Source: Alteromonas naphthalenivorans (GTDB lineage Bacteria > Pseudomonadota > Gammaproteobacteria > Enterobacterales > Alteromonadaceae). From it: DNA of 64,000 bases. This document shows positions 37,058 to 45,645 of the stretch, piece after piece; the stretch's first letter is position 1; the number at the start of each line of letters is the position of its first letter. A model generated the notes under the pieces. The model was not told the DNA's origin. It saw only the letters and a list, made by a program, of their open reading frames with translations, and ran no database searches. The stretch spans positions 2,294,001 through 2,358,000 of the forward strand of contig NC_015554.1 in NCBI RefSeq assembly GCF_000213655.1. Reading direction: 5' to 3'. The translations under genes and the position numbers were made by a program.

Positions 37058-38677
37058 ATGAGGTTTTTTCGTTGGAGCCCACTACTTGCTGTATTGGCTT
37101 CTACCCCGTTGTTGGCAAATGACGACTGGTGGTTCGATGTTGAAGTTATTGTTTTTGAAAGAAAGGTGGCAATGTCTGCCCTTGAAGAACAGTTCGATTT
37201 AGCTGATTCATTAGCCGTTCCGGCTACCGATGCCGATGTAATAGGCGCGGTTATTACCCCCGACATTAGCATGCTAAAACAAGGCATTGCGGTTTGTGGT
37301 GAAAACAATGCGCTTGAGTGGCCAGAATTCGATTATTTTGCCAGTGCGTCAAGTGAGACGGATGCGCAAGCAACAAATCAGACATCAAAAGTAATATCTG
37401 AAGAAACCAATTCATATCAACTTCAGTCTACTCAAACCAACTTTGCCAATGAGCTGGGCTCCCAATCATTAATGGGCACCCAGGCTTTAACCGACACGTT
37501 ATCAAATGACGATTTATCAGATAACGGCTTATCGGCAGAAGAAATAGCCGGTTATTGGATAGAGTTTCTAGGTTTAGATGAAACAGAAACCGTTACGGTA
37601 CCTAACCAGCCGTATTGCGTAGTGCAAAAGCCTTGGTTGAGCTATTACGACAGTAAATGGCATATTCATCGCCCAGACAACCGCTTACCAGCGCCTAAAG
37701 AGCTGCCCATTACCCCTGAAGGGAGCGATTGGCCATACGCCAGCCATGCCCATTTATTAACGAAGAACGCACAAGAAATGGCGTCTTTATCGCGCCAAAT
37801 TAGACAAAACCGCGATCTCACTCGCTTATTACACGTTACTTGGCGTCAGCCTGTAAAATTCGGTAAAGACGATGCATTCAACGTTCGCCTTTTTGCCGGC
37901 AACAACTTTTCAGATGAATTTGACCAAGACGGCGTTCAGCGCCCGCCGCAGCCACCACTACGCTTTGGCAACACTGCGTCAATCTCTGGCAGCTCTGGTT
38001 CAAACGGCTTTGATGAAAACAGCTCTGGTTCAAACAGCTCTGGTTCAAACGGCTTTGACGAAAACAGCTATCAAAATTTAGAAGATAAAATCCAAAGTCT
38101 AGACGCTACAACCAGTGGCACCAGTGGCGTTAGCGGCATTAGTGAAACTAACGGTTTAAATGAAAACCAAGGTAATAGCCAGCCATTTGGGCTGAATGCC
38201 ACCAGCACTGAAACTATAACAAGCGACTTCTTTTACGATTTAGATGCGCGGCTTGCTAGTCCAGCGCCCATCTTATTTAAAGATTTACTAGCGTTAGATA
38301 ACGCCGATGTTATCGACGACGCTGACGAAAGTAATATAAGTGCAGCATTTCGTGCGCCTATTTGGAAAGTAGACGGCAACATGAAAGTATTTTTGAAATA
38401 CATTAACCGTGTGCCTTATTTGCATATCGATAGTGAGCTTTTCTATCGCCAGCCTATTCCTGTTGAAGGGCAAGCGGCAGCCAGCTCATCAAGCTCTATT
38501 ATTAGCGCAAGCAGCAATGAAGATGCCAACGCTACGCCAGAATATCAATTGGTGTCGTTGCCCTTTAGCGAACAGCGCCGGGTAATCAGCAACCAGCTTC
38601 ATTACTTTGATCACCCCTTATTTGGCATGGTGGTACAAATTCGTCGTTACAAACGCCCAAGCGCACCTGAAGAGTAA
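37058..38677 (+). CDS. CsiV-family protein with in-frame minisatellite
   Basis: 539 aa from ATG 37058, which has AAAGGAG upstream and follows the mfd stop by one base; a start at 37007 inside mfd is unlikely. Signal peptide (about 1-20, ending PLLAND), then DDWWFDVEVIVFERK, the opening of the CsiV peptidoglycan-binding family. The C-terminal domain (about 425-535) is rich in basic and aromatic residues. The middle is a low-complexity Ser/Asn/Gly region with repeats at 37991-38065. Periplasmic, probably cell-envelope related. Confidence 0.75.
   Translation: MRFFRWSPLLAVLASTPLLANDDWWFDVEVIVFERKVAMSALEEQFDLADSLAVPATDADVIGAVITPDISMLKQGIAVCGENNALEWPEFDYFASASSETDAQATNQTSKVISEETNSYQLQSTQTNFANELGSQSLMGTQALTDTLSNDDLSDNGLSAEEIAGYWIEFLGLDETETVTVPNQPYCVVQKPWLSYYDSKWHIHRPDNRLPAPKELPITPEGSDWPYASHAHLLTKNAQEMASLSRQIRQNRDLTRLLHVTWRQPVKFGKDDAFNVRLFAGNNFSDEFDQDGVQRPPQPPLRFGNTASISGSSGSNGFDENSSGSNSSGSNGFDENSYQNLEDKIQSLDATTSGTSGVSGISETNGLNENQGNSQPFGLNATSTETITSDFFYDLDARLASPAPILFKDLLALDNADVIDDADESNISAAFRAPIWKVDGNMKVFLKYINRVPYLHIDSELFYRQPIPVEGQAAASSSSSIISASSNEDANATPEYQLVSLPFSEQRRVISNQLHYFDHPLFGMVVQIRRYKRPSAPEE
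37991..38065 (+). repeat. 15/30-bp coding minisatellite in the csiV-like gene
   Basis: A 30-bp unit (AGCTCTGGTTCAAAC plus GGCTTTGATGAAAAC) occurs at 37991-38020 and 38036-38065, with the first 15-bp half repeated alone at 38021-38035. All steps are multiples of three, so the frame is kept. Confidence 0.8.
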
Positions 38678-38697
38678 GAACAAGGATTAATACCAGC

Positions 38698-39213
38698 ATG
38701 AAAATTTATACCCGCTCGGGCGACAAAGGCAGTACGCAAATATATGCCGATAAGCCAGTAAGAGTAGAAAAAGATGATGCGGTAGTACAAAGCTACGGTG
38801 ATATCGATGAACTTAACAGCCACTTGGGGCTATTGGCTTCAATGGTAGCCGTGCATTTGAAAGAAGACATTTACACCATACAGCGCAACCTGTTTCAGGC
38901 AGGTTTTGCTATTTCAGCTAGCTCTACCCTAACGCAAGACGATGTTGTTAAGCTTGAAAGTGATATTGATAAGATGACAGCCACACTGGGCCCGCAAACT
39001 ACCTTTGTACTACCTGGCGGCAGTAAAGCGGCTGCCCAAAGCCATGTATGCCGTGCGGTATGCCGACGAGCCGAGCGGGCTGTTATAGTGCTTACCAAGC
39101 ACTACGATGTACCTGCCGTAGTGCCTGCTTACTTAAACCGGTTGTCTGACTACTTGTTTACCTTCGCACGCTTCTTAAATGCCGAAGCCGGTTTTGATGA
39201 AGTGGCCGTATAA
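38698..39213 (+). CDS. Cob(I)yrinic acid a,c-diamide adenosyltransferase, PduO type
   Basis: 171 aa. MKIYTRSGDKGSTQIY, then QSYGDIDELNSHLG, and the ATP/cobalamin segment CRAVCRRAERAV with NRLSDYLFTFAR. Adenosylates corrinoids to adenosylcobalamin. It starts 20 bp after the csiV-like gene, so a transcript shared with mfd is possible. No other cobalamin gene is adjacent. Confidence 0.92.
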   Translation: MKIYTRSGDKGSTQIYADKPVRVEKDDAVVQSYGDIDELNSHLGLLASMVAVHLKEDIYTIQRNLFQAGFAISASSTLTQDDVVKLESDIDKMTATLGPQTTFVLPGGSKAAAQSHVCRAVCRRAERAVIVLTKHYDVPAVVPAYLNRLSDYLFTFARFLNAEAGFDEVAV

Positions 39214-39254
39214 ACACGGCTAACGCTTCACGGCATTCAGGTAAGTGAAATTTA

Positions 39255-39298
39255 CGCTAACTAAGCGCTAACTAAACGCTAACTAAACGCTAATAAAT
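39255..39298 (+). repeat. 11-bp tandem repeat
   Basis: Four contiguous units of CGCTAACTAAR (the last is CGCTAATAAAT) in the gap between convergent genes. A short inverted CGCTAAATAGCG follows. Confidence 0.75.
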
Positions 39299-39335
39299 AG
39301 TCGCTAAATAGCGCTTTCCTGTACAGATAAGAAAA

Positions 39336-40727
39336 CTAAGTTCGCGTTAACAGCACACCAGCGGTTACCACAAACGCCACAATAATATTTAGTACTACGC
39401 CCTCGCGCACCATGGTTTTCACCGTAAGTTCACCACTGCTATACACAATGGCGTTTACGGGTGTTGCCACCGGCATCATAAACGCGCAGCTTGCACTAAT
39501 GGCTGCTGGCATCATGAGAATAAGCGGGTCTACATCTATAGCCACCGCCGCGCTGGCTAAAATGGGCATTAATAAGGTAGCAGTAGCCGTATTTGATGTA
39601 ATTTCTGTTACAAAGCTTACCGACAAGCACAGCACTAACACCAATAAGAACAAGGGTAACACCGCTAAGCCCGTTAATCCCTGCCCTAGTAATTCACTTA
39701 AGCCCGACGCAGTAAACGCTTGGGCCAAACAAATGCCCCCAGCAAACACCAACAGCATTCCCCATGGAATTTGCTGCGCGGTATTCCAGTCAAGTAAGCA
39801 ACCTTGTTTGCTGCCAGAAGGAGTAACTTCACGCTCGCCATTGGGAATAACACACATTAGTACCACACCCGCTAAGGCTATGGTGCTGTCTCCCACGAAG
39901 TCCATACCGAACCACGCTGTCCAATAAGGCCTAAATACCCACGCCATCGCCACTAAAGTAAAGACTAACAGCACCCGTGCTTCTGCGCTTCGCCAAGGGC
40001 CAACATCGGGAAGCCCACCGGTTTTCACTCCCTTTAAATGCCGAGTTAACCACAACGCCATTAAGGGCAATGCTACCAATACAATAGGCACTCCGGTTTT
40101 CATCCAGTCAATAAAACTAATTTCTGTGCCCGTAGCTTGCTGGTACACACTCATAAAAATAATATTAGGTGGCGTACCAATAGGCGTACCTACACCGCCC
40201 ACACTAGCAGCGTAAGCAATACCCAGTAACACGGCTACACCCAGTTTAGGTGAATTAGATGCATGAATAATGGCAAGCGCAATAGGAAGCAGCATAAGCG
40301 TGGTGGCGGTATTTGAAATCCACATGCTTAATATGGCCGAGGTAAACATAAAGCCAAATACCAGCCTGCGGGCACTGTTCGCACCGGTTAGCCGAATAAG
40401 GTACACCGCTAAACGTTGATGAACGCCAGATTTTTCTAGCGATTTAGACAACATAAAAGCGCCCATCAGTAACAAGATAACGTGGTTACCCAATGCCGAT
40501 GCTGCGTCTTGATAGCTAATAACCCCCGCCATAGGAAAGGCGAAGAAAGGAATGAGTGCGGGCAGCGCAATGTGTAGCGCTTCGGTAACCCACAACATGG
40601 CCACCAGCACAGTAATGGCCGCACTAATGGCCATAATATGTGACAGGCCTGAAAACAACAGCACTCCATACAGAGCAACTGCGCTAACGAAGGATATTAT
40701 TATTAGTTTCGGTTTAACCGATTCCAT
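39336..40727 (-). CDS. DASS/SLC13-family anion symporter
   Basis: 463 aa, 11-12 membrane segments. It has SISNTATTLM-type Ser-Asn-Thr motifs twice (WISNTATTLMLLP and TSNTATATLLMPI), the hallmark of sodium-coupled dicarboxylate/sulfate carriers. The substrate is unresolved. Its start overlaps the end of nagZ by 14 bp, so translation may be coupled. Confidence 0.87.
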   Translation of the reverse strand: MESVKPKLIIISFVSAVALYGVLLFSGLSHIMAISAAITVLVAMLWVTEALHIALPALIPFFAFPMAGVISYQDAASALGNHVILLLMGAFMLSKSLEKSGVHQRLAVYLIRLTGANSARRLVFGFMFTSAILSMWISNTATTLMLLPIALAIIHASNSPKLGVAVLLGIAYAASVGGVGTPIGTPPNIIFMSVYQQATGTEISFIDWMKTGVPIVLVALPLMALWLTRHLKGVKTGGLPDVGPWRSAEARVLLVFTLVAMAWVFRPYWTAWFGMDFVGDSTIALAGVVLMCVIPNGEREVTPSGSKQGCLLDWNTAQQIPWGMLLVFAGGICLAQAFTASGLSELLGQGLTGLAVLPLFLLVLVLCLSVSFVTEITSNTATATLLMPILASAAVAIDVDPLILMMPAAISASCAFMMPVATPVNAIVYSSGELTVKTMVREGVVLNIIVAFVVTAGVLLTRT

Positions 40728-41817
40728 AGCGCGACAACACCTTTAATGCGTTTTTATAAGCTGCACTGGCATGCACAACTGCTTTGCGCCCGTAAAGTGA
40801 GGTTAAAGCCTCGAAAGAGTCTGTTGAATGGGGCAGCGCATCTAAAATAGATTCCGCCCCTTTCGGGTTATTACATGCCAATACCATATGGCAACCTGCT
40901 GATAATGCAGCCATGGCACGATCGACATAATTGCCGGCAACACTGGCACCGTGCATAGACAGGTCATCAGAGAACACGGCACCGTTAAAACCCAAGTCTT
41001 GCTTTAATATTTTTTGTAACCAGTGCTCGGAAAAGCCGGCTGGCTTGCTATCAACTTGAGAATAAATAACGTGCGCTGGCATTACACCATCTAGCAACTG
41101 TTTAGAAATTAATCTTTCAAAAACAACCATATCAGTTTGTTTAATTTCTTCAAGCGGTCTTTCGTCTACAGGTAACGCCACGTGAGAATCTGGGGCCACA
41201 CTGCCATGCCCAGGAAAGTGCTTTCCAATGGCTGGCATATTGGCAACCTGTAAACCTTCAATTAGCGCCGAGGCTAAGGGGATCACCTTTTCTGCGGTTT
41301 CAGCGAAGGCTCTGTCGCCAATCACTTTCGATACCCCGTTAATATCAAGCACAGGGGCAAAACTAAAATCGATGTCTATCTGTTTTAGCTCATGAGCCAT
41401 AATGGTACCGCAGGCTTTAGCTAGTTCTAGCGTGGCATCGTTGACTATTGTCTCTTCTGCTTCTGGCTCTATTTCCAGTAAATCTGCCCAGTCGATATCT
41501 TTTCCTGCCGCTTTCGCCTGTACCAACCCGGATAACTTACCCATAGCAGGTAACTTGGTAAAACCTTCACGAAAGCGTTGAACCCTGCCCCCTTCGTGAT
41601 CGACCGCTATTAATAAAGGCTTTTTGGCACTTTCTCGAATTTCTTTTACTAACTGAGTAAGTTGCTCGCGATCGTGATAATTACGGCTAAATAGTATGAC
41701 GCCGCCCACCACAGGATGTGCTAATTTTTCTCTCTCTTCAGGCAATAAACGCTCTGTCTGACAATCAAGCATTAACGGGCCCATAGTGTTTCTCGCAAAC
41801 GTGTCATAAAACATCAC
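40714..41817 (-). CDS. nagZ: Beta-N-acetylhexosaminidase
   Basis: 367 aa GH3 enzyme. KHFPGHGSVAPDSH and the nucleophile region FSDDLSM are intact. It removes GlcNAc from muropeptides in cell-wall recycling, in the cytoplasm. Several starts are possible: GTG 41817, ATG 41814 and the ATG at 41784 (MGPLMLD), which matches the usual NagZ start and would give about 356 aa. Confidence 0.93.
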   Translation of the reverse strand: MMFYDTFARNTMGPLMLDCQTERLLPEEREKLAHPVVGGVILFSRNYHDREQLTQLVKEIRESAKKPLLIAVDHEGGRVQRFREGFTKLPAMGKLSGLVQAKAAGKDIDWADLLEIEPEAEETIVNDATLELAKACGTIMAHELKQIDIDFSFAPVLDINGVSKVIGDRAFAETAEKVIPLASALIEGLQVANMPAIGKHFPGHGSVAPDSHVALPVDERPLEEIKQTDMVVFERLISKQLLDGVMPAHVIYSQVDSKPAGFSEHWLQKILKQDLGFNGAVFSDDLSMHGASVAGNYVDRAMAALSAGCHMVLACNNPKGAESILDALPHSTDSFEALTSLYGRKAVVHASAAYKNALKVLSRYGIG

Positions 41818-41870
41818 TTCAAATTTGTAGATAGTGTGGTTAGGATAGAGAAAAAAATGGAGTAATACAC

Positions 41871-44396
41871 GTGTTAAATTGGATTAAGTGGTTGGTTTTA
41901 GGTGCAATTGCATTAGTCGTTTTAGCACTAGGTGGCGTGTATATGGCGTTGCACCTAAGTTTACCTACATTAGACGGCAATCATACCACGTCTCGTATTA
42001 CTGCGCCCGCTACCCTCGCCCGCGACAATATGGGCCATGCGGTAATAAATGCACAAGACAAATTCGATGCCGCATATGCCCTAGGCTTTGCCCACGGCCA
42101 AGACCGCTTCTTTCAAATGGACTTACAACGAAGAAGTGCATCGGGCCGCTTATCAGAATGGGTAGGCGATGTGGCGCTAGAGATAGATAAAAACGCCCGC
42201 TTTCACCAGTTTTCAAAACGCGCTGTAAAAGTTTTCGACAGCCTACCATTAACGCAAAAGCAGTTGCTGGTAAGTTACTCTCATGGCGTAAATGCTGCGC
42301 TAGACGAATATACCGTGCCCCCCTTCGAATACATTGCAGCCGGGTTAACACTATCACCTTGGCAACCCACCGACAGTATTTTGGTGGCCTACAGCATGTA
42401 TTTAGATTTACAAGGCGGGCAAATTGAAATTGATTTGGCGCGCACCGCACTAAAAGAAACCTACGGCACGCCGTTATATAACTTCATTACCCAGCCCAGC
42501 CGTTATCAAGCCGCTTTGGATGGCAGCGAGCTGGCGCTTTATCACGCCGACGTACCGCCCTACCCTGTATTACCAGAGCCTGTATTACCAGAGCCTGTAT
42601 TACCAGAGCCTTTAGTACCAGAGCCCGCTTTAACAGAGCCAGCTTCTCCTGATTCTACCCCGTCTGAGTCTAGCCCTTCTGAGCAGGCCCCAAAACATAG
42701 TGACGGCATTGATGATTCGGCCCCCCCAATTACCGCAAAAATAGCACTGCAGTCTTACAACGCTGAAGAGCTGCCTGATATAGGCAGCAATAACTGGGCG
42801 GTTACCGGAAACCTTACGGCAACAGGAAGCGGTTTACTGGCTAACGACATGCACCTAGGTTTGCGTGTACCTATTATTTGGTATCGCACACAGCTGAATT
42901 ATAAAGACACGCCCCGCGCCCCCGTAAGCGAAGGGTATGATAGCCTTGCTGTATCAGGCATAAACTCATCAGTGGCTAACGTGTCGGTAACAGGGGTGTC
43001 ACTGCCTGGATTACCTGGCGTAATAGTTGGCACAAACAACAAGGTAGCGTGGGGCTTCACGAATGCCAATCTAGATAACCTTGATTGGATAGCCCTTGCC
43101 GACGACACGCCTACCCATATGGTAGATGAAGTAATAGTAAGCAAAGAGGTATCGCATACCTATACCCTAGCGCTTAGCGAGTACGGCCCGGTAAAACTCG
43201 TTAACGGTAAGCGTTACGCATTAAACTGGGTGGCACATCACCCTTTTGCAGTAAACCTTGCCATTGTTGATATGGGCACCGCGAATACCGTAGACGATGC
43301 TATCGCCGTAGGCAAAGAGATTGCCATTCCTACCCAGAATATGGTGATAGTTGATGATGCTGGTAGCGCTGCATGGTTACCCGGCGGCGCAGTAATGAAC
43401 AGAGAGCAAGCTTCGTTTACCGCCGTTGATGAAAGTACCGTTGCGCCAATAGCCCCTTCACGCACGACTAACCTTCCGGTAGTAAAAAACCCAAGCAGCA
43501 ACAGAATATGGACCGCCAATGCGCGGGTAATTTCCGCCAATGACATAGCAAGACTGGGTGATGGTGGTTATGCCCTTGGTGCCAGAGGCCAGCAAATAAG
43601 AGATCGCTTATTTGAAAAAGACACCTTTAACGAAAACGACTTTTACGCCATTCAGTTAGACAACCACGCGCAATTTTTGCTGCCGTGGCAGCAGCTGCTA
43701 TCGGGTTTGTTATTAAACGATAATATTGAATTTAAGGCCGACCTTGCCTATTTGCGTAAATGGGGTGAGTGCGCGTGCGAAGACTCTGTAGGTTACACGC
43801 TAGTAAAGCATTTTCGTAAAGAGGTGGTAAGCCAACTGTTTGGTAAAATACTGTCTAGCATTGATGACCAAGGCGTACAAAGCCGTTCGTTACTTCGCGG
43901 CATCGAGCCTGCGGTATGGCAACTCATTCACACTCAGCCAGATAGCTGGCTACCCGAAGGCACTGAATCTTTCGATGATCTACTGGTTGATGCCTATCGC
44001 CGTGCCAAACACACGCTATTAGATGAGCACTCCCCTATTGAAGCCAATATGGAAGACTTACGTTGGGGCAGTGTAAATGCACTTACGGTAAAGCATCCGT
44101 TTGCCGCGCAAATTCCTTTTGTAGGGCATAAGCTGAATATGGATACTGTTGAAGGTTTTGGGGATACTTATATGCCAGCCGTTCAATCATCGACGTTCGG
44201 CGCATCAGAACGCTTTTTTGTTAGCCCAGGTCATTTAGATGACGCCATTCTAACGCTGCCTGGGGCTCAATCAGGCCACCCGCTATCACCCTTTTTTAAA
44301 GCGGGCTTTAGCGACTACGCCACACAAGCCGCTACCCCGTTACTGCCAAGTGAACTTATTCACTTACGACAATGGTACCCAAAGGACGAAGGATAA
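41871..44396 (+). CDS. Penicillin acylase (Ntn-hydrolase) family protein
   Basis: 841 aa, GTG start. N-terminal hydrophobic anchor (about 8-28), alpha-chain-like part, then a Pro/Glu-rich spacer and the autocatalytic Ser306 in DIGSNNWAVTG that would become the N-terminus of the beta chain. Substrate unknown; family members include penicillin and acyl-homoserine-lactone acylases, so quorum quenching is possible but unproved. The spacer carries five PVLPE-type repeats at 42564-42638, in the peptide normally removed on maturation. Confidence 0.87.
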   Translation: MLNWIKWLVLGAIALVVLALGGVYMALHLSLPTLDGNHTTSRITAPATLARDNMGHAVINAQDKFDAAYALGFAHGQDRFFQMDLQRRSASGRLSEWVGDVALEIDKNARFHQFSKRAVKVFDSLPLTQKQLLVSYSHGVNAALDEYTVPPFEYIAAGLTLSPWQPTDSILVAYSMYLDLQGGQIEIDLARTALKETYGTPLYNFITQPSRYQAALDGSELALYHADVPPYPVLPEPVLPEPVLPEPLVPEPALTEPASPDSTPSESSPSEQAPKHSDGIDDSAPPITAKIALQSYNAEELPDIGSNNWAVTGNLTATGSGLLANDMHLGLRVPIIWYRTQLNYKDTPRAPVSEGYDSLAVSGINSSVANVSVTGVSLPGLPGVIVGTNNKVAWGFTNANLDNLDWIALADDTPTHMVDEVIVSKEVSHTYTLALSEYGPVKLVNGKRYALNWVAHHPFAVNLAIVDMGTANTVDDAIAVGKEIAIPTQNMVIVDDAGSAAWLPGGAVMNREQASFTAVDESTVAPIAPSRTTNLPVVKNPSSNRIWTANARVISANDIARLGDGGYALGARGQQIRDRLFEKDTFNENDFYAIQLDNHAQFLLPWQQLLSGLLLNDNIEFKADLAYLRKWGECACEDSVGYTLVKHFRKEVVSQLFGKILSSIDDQGVQSRSLLRGIEPAVWQLIHTQPDSWLPEGTESFDDLLVDAYRRAKHTLLDEHSPIEANMEDLRWGSVNALTVKHPFAAQIPFVGHKLNMDTVEGFGDTYMPAVQSSTFGASERFFVSPGHLDDAILTLPGAQSGHPLSPFFKAGFSDYATQAATPLLPSELIHLRQWYPKDEG
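42564..42638 (+). repeat. 15-bp coding minisatellite in the penicillin-acylase gene
   Basis: Five contiguous 15-bp units. The first three are identical (CCTGTATTACCAGAG), the last two diverged. They encode Pro-Val-Leu-Pro-Glu. Confidence 0.85.
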
Positions 44397-44429
44397 AGGG
44401 CAAAAGAAAGAAGGAAAAAGGATAACGCG

Positions 44430-44900
44430 ATGACTCCTGCTATTACTCTGTTAAAGAAAAAGCGTATTGCGCATACTATTTTAAAGTACGACCACGACAG
44501 CAAGGCGCCCTCTTATGGTTTAGAAGCCGCCGATAAGCTAAGTCTTAACCCAAGTGCAGTATTCAAAACCTTGGTGGTGTGCGATGAAACTAATAAATTA
44601 GCCGTAGCGCTGGTGCCCGTAAACACCACACTAAGCGAAAAAAAGCTGGCAAAGGTACTTAGGGTTAAAAAAATTACCATGGCACCTAGCGACACCGTGG
44701 TTGCCAGTACCGGCTATTTATTAGGTGGAGTAAGCCCATTAGGGCAGAAAAAACGCCTAGCAACTGTGTTGCATGAAAGCGCATTAGCACACGAGATGAT
44801 TTACGTAAGTGCAGGTAAGCGGGGTTTAGAACTAGAAATACCCCCGCAACGCATCATTAACTTAACGCAAGCTAAGACCGCTCAGATTGCCGCCGACTAG
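44430..44900 (+). CDS. ybaK: Cys-tRNA(Pro)/Cys-tRNA(Cys) deacylase
   Basis: 156 aa YbaK/EbsC fold protein. TPAITLLKKKRIAHTILKYDHD, FKTLVV and GGVSPLGQKKRL match YbaK. It hydrolyses Cys mischarged on tRNA(Pro). It starts 33 bp after the penicillin acylase gene. A perfect AACAATAAGCTTATTGTT palindrome at 44909-44926 follows and may act as terminator. Confidence 0.9.
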   Translation: MTPAITLLKKKRIAHTILKYDHDSKAPSYGLEAADKLSLNPSAVFKTLVVCDETNKLAVALVPVNTTLSEKKLAKVLRVKKITMAPSDTVVASTGYLLGGVSPLGQKKRLATVLHESALAHEMIYVSAGKRGLELEIPPQRIINLTQAKTAQIAAD

Positions 44901-44908
44901 CAAAGTAA

Positions 44909-44926
44909 AACAATAAGCTTATTGTT
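44909..44926. terminator. Palindrome between ybaK and the toxin gene
   Basis: Perfect 18-bp palindrome AACAATAAGCTTATTGTT without loop or strong T-run. It is only a weak candidate terminator for the two converging genes. Confidence 0.35.
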
Positions 44927-44938
44927 ATACGTAATTTG

Positions 44939-45228
44939 TCAGAATAATTTTTTAACATCGCGGTAAAAGTTTTCATGAGAGCCAAGTGCTATCAATTCAA
45001 GTATTACAGTGCCATCCTCGTAGCTGTAGCCGAGTAAGGTTAACTGTTTAACCATCTTGAACTTGTACACGCGAAGAAAGGCTAGGTCGCCTTTTTTTTG
45101 CTCTCCTAGTAGAGGATCGTCCATCAGTTCCTTTACAGCTTTATCCAAGTCTTTTTTTGGTTCTGATGTAACTTCTTTACTGCTCTCTTGAAATTAGCTG
45201 TCTGTAAAACACTGGAAATCTTAGCCAA
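44939..45228 (-). pseudogene. RelE/ParE-family toxin, split by a -1 frameshift (pseudogene or recoded)
   Basis: The C-terminal part (DLDKAVKELMDDPLLGEQKK...GSHENFYRDVKKLF) is the standard RelE-type toxin end. It lacks its N-terminus in frame. The missing part is encoded upstream in the +1-related frame from TTG 45228: ISSVLQTANFKRAVKKL then HQNQKK. The two frames meet at A AAA AAG (minus strand, + 45151-45157), and a -1 slip there gives the expected HQNQKKDLDKAV. Without the slip, translation ends after TWIKL. The start overlaps the antitoxin stop. It may be an inactivated toxin, a sequencing error in the A7 run, or programmed frameshifting. Confidence 0.7.
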
Positions 45229-45442
45229 AATCGTAAGGCTCTAACTTTCCTGCCTCTTTTTCCGCTTTGGAAATAATTGCCTGTTTTACGAATTCGTATG
45301 GTAAATCAGGATTATCTTCCATCATTTCGCCTATCTTTGCCCAATGCTCAATCTGTTTTGGCATAGTTCGGTTTAATGCTTTTCCCATAATGGTCGCTTT
45401 CTCAACTAAATTCTGGTCTAGTCTTACGCTCGCTGTTGCCAT
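45221..45442 (-). CDS. ParD-like antitoxin
   Basis: 73 aa. Starts MATASVRLDQNLVEKATIMGKAL, a short ribbon-helix-helix-type DNA-binding start as in the ParD-like antitoxin family, and ends EPYDFG. Strong AGGAGG ribosome site. It precedes the toxin with overlap, the normal antitoxin-toxin order. Inverted TTGTAGC sites upstream suggest autoregulation. Confidence 0.78.
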   Translation of the reverse strand: MATASVRLDQNLVEKATIMGKALNRTMPKQIEHWAKIGEMMEDNPDLPYEFVKQAIISKAEKEAGKLEPYDFG

Positions 45443-45470
45443 AACATGCCTCCTAATAGTTCACCATAAC

Positions 45471-45497
45471 ATTGTAGCAATGCGCTACAATTGTAGC
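45471..45497. promoter_or_regulatory. Probable antitoxin operator
   Basis: Perfect 8-bp inverted repeat ATTGTAGC-aatgc-GCTACAAT (45471-45491) followed by a third half-site TTGTAGC (45491-45497), immediately upstream of the antitoxin gene. This is a typical layout for autoregulatory binding; binding is inferred. Confidence 0.55.
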
Positions 45498-45504
45498 AAA
45501 TTGC

Positions 45505-45575
45505 GCATAACAAACGCATTAACACTCGCTGCGCTTCGCTTGGTATTTTAGCCTACGTATTTTTGCCCGTTATGC
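45505..45575 (-). other. attC-like element
   Basis: Outer 7-bp boxes GCATAAC (45505-45511) and GTTATGC (45569-45575) are perfect complements 71 bp apart. Read on the minus strand the element ends GCGTTTGTTATGC, like Vibrio-type integron repeats, and has a GCGAAGCGCAGCGA-like centre. Inner L boxes are not clearly complementary. No integrase gene is in the window. Toxin-antitoxin pairs are common integron cassettes, which raises plausibility. Confidence 0.35.
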
Positions 45576-45645
45576 GGGTGTTAATGACATTACGCTTATC
45601 GTTTATTTTTTAGGTCTACTTGCTTTGGGTTCAATTTCTTTGGCT

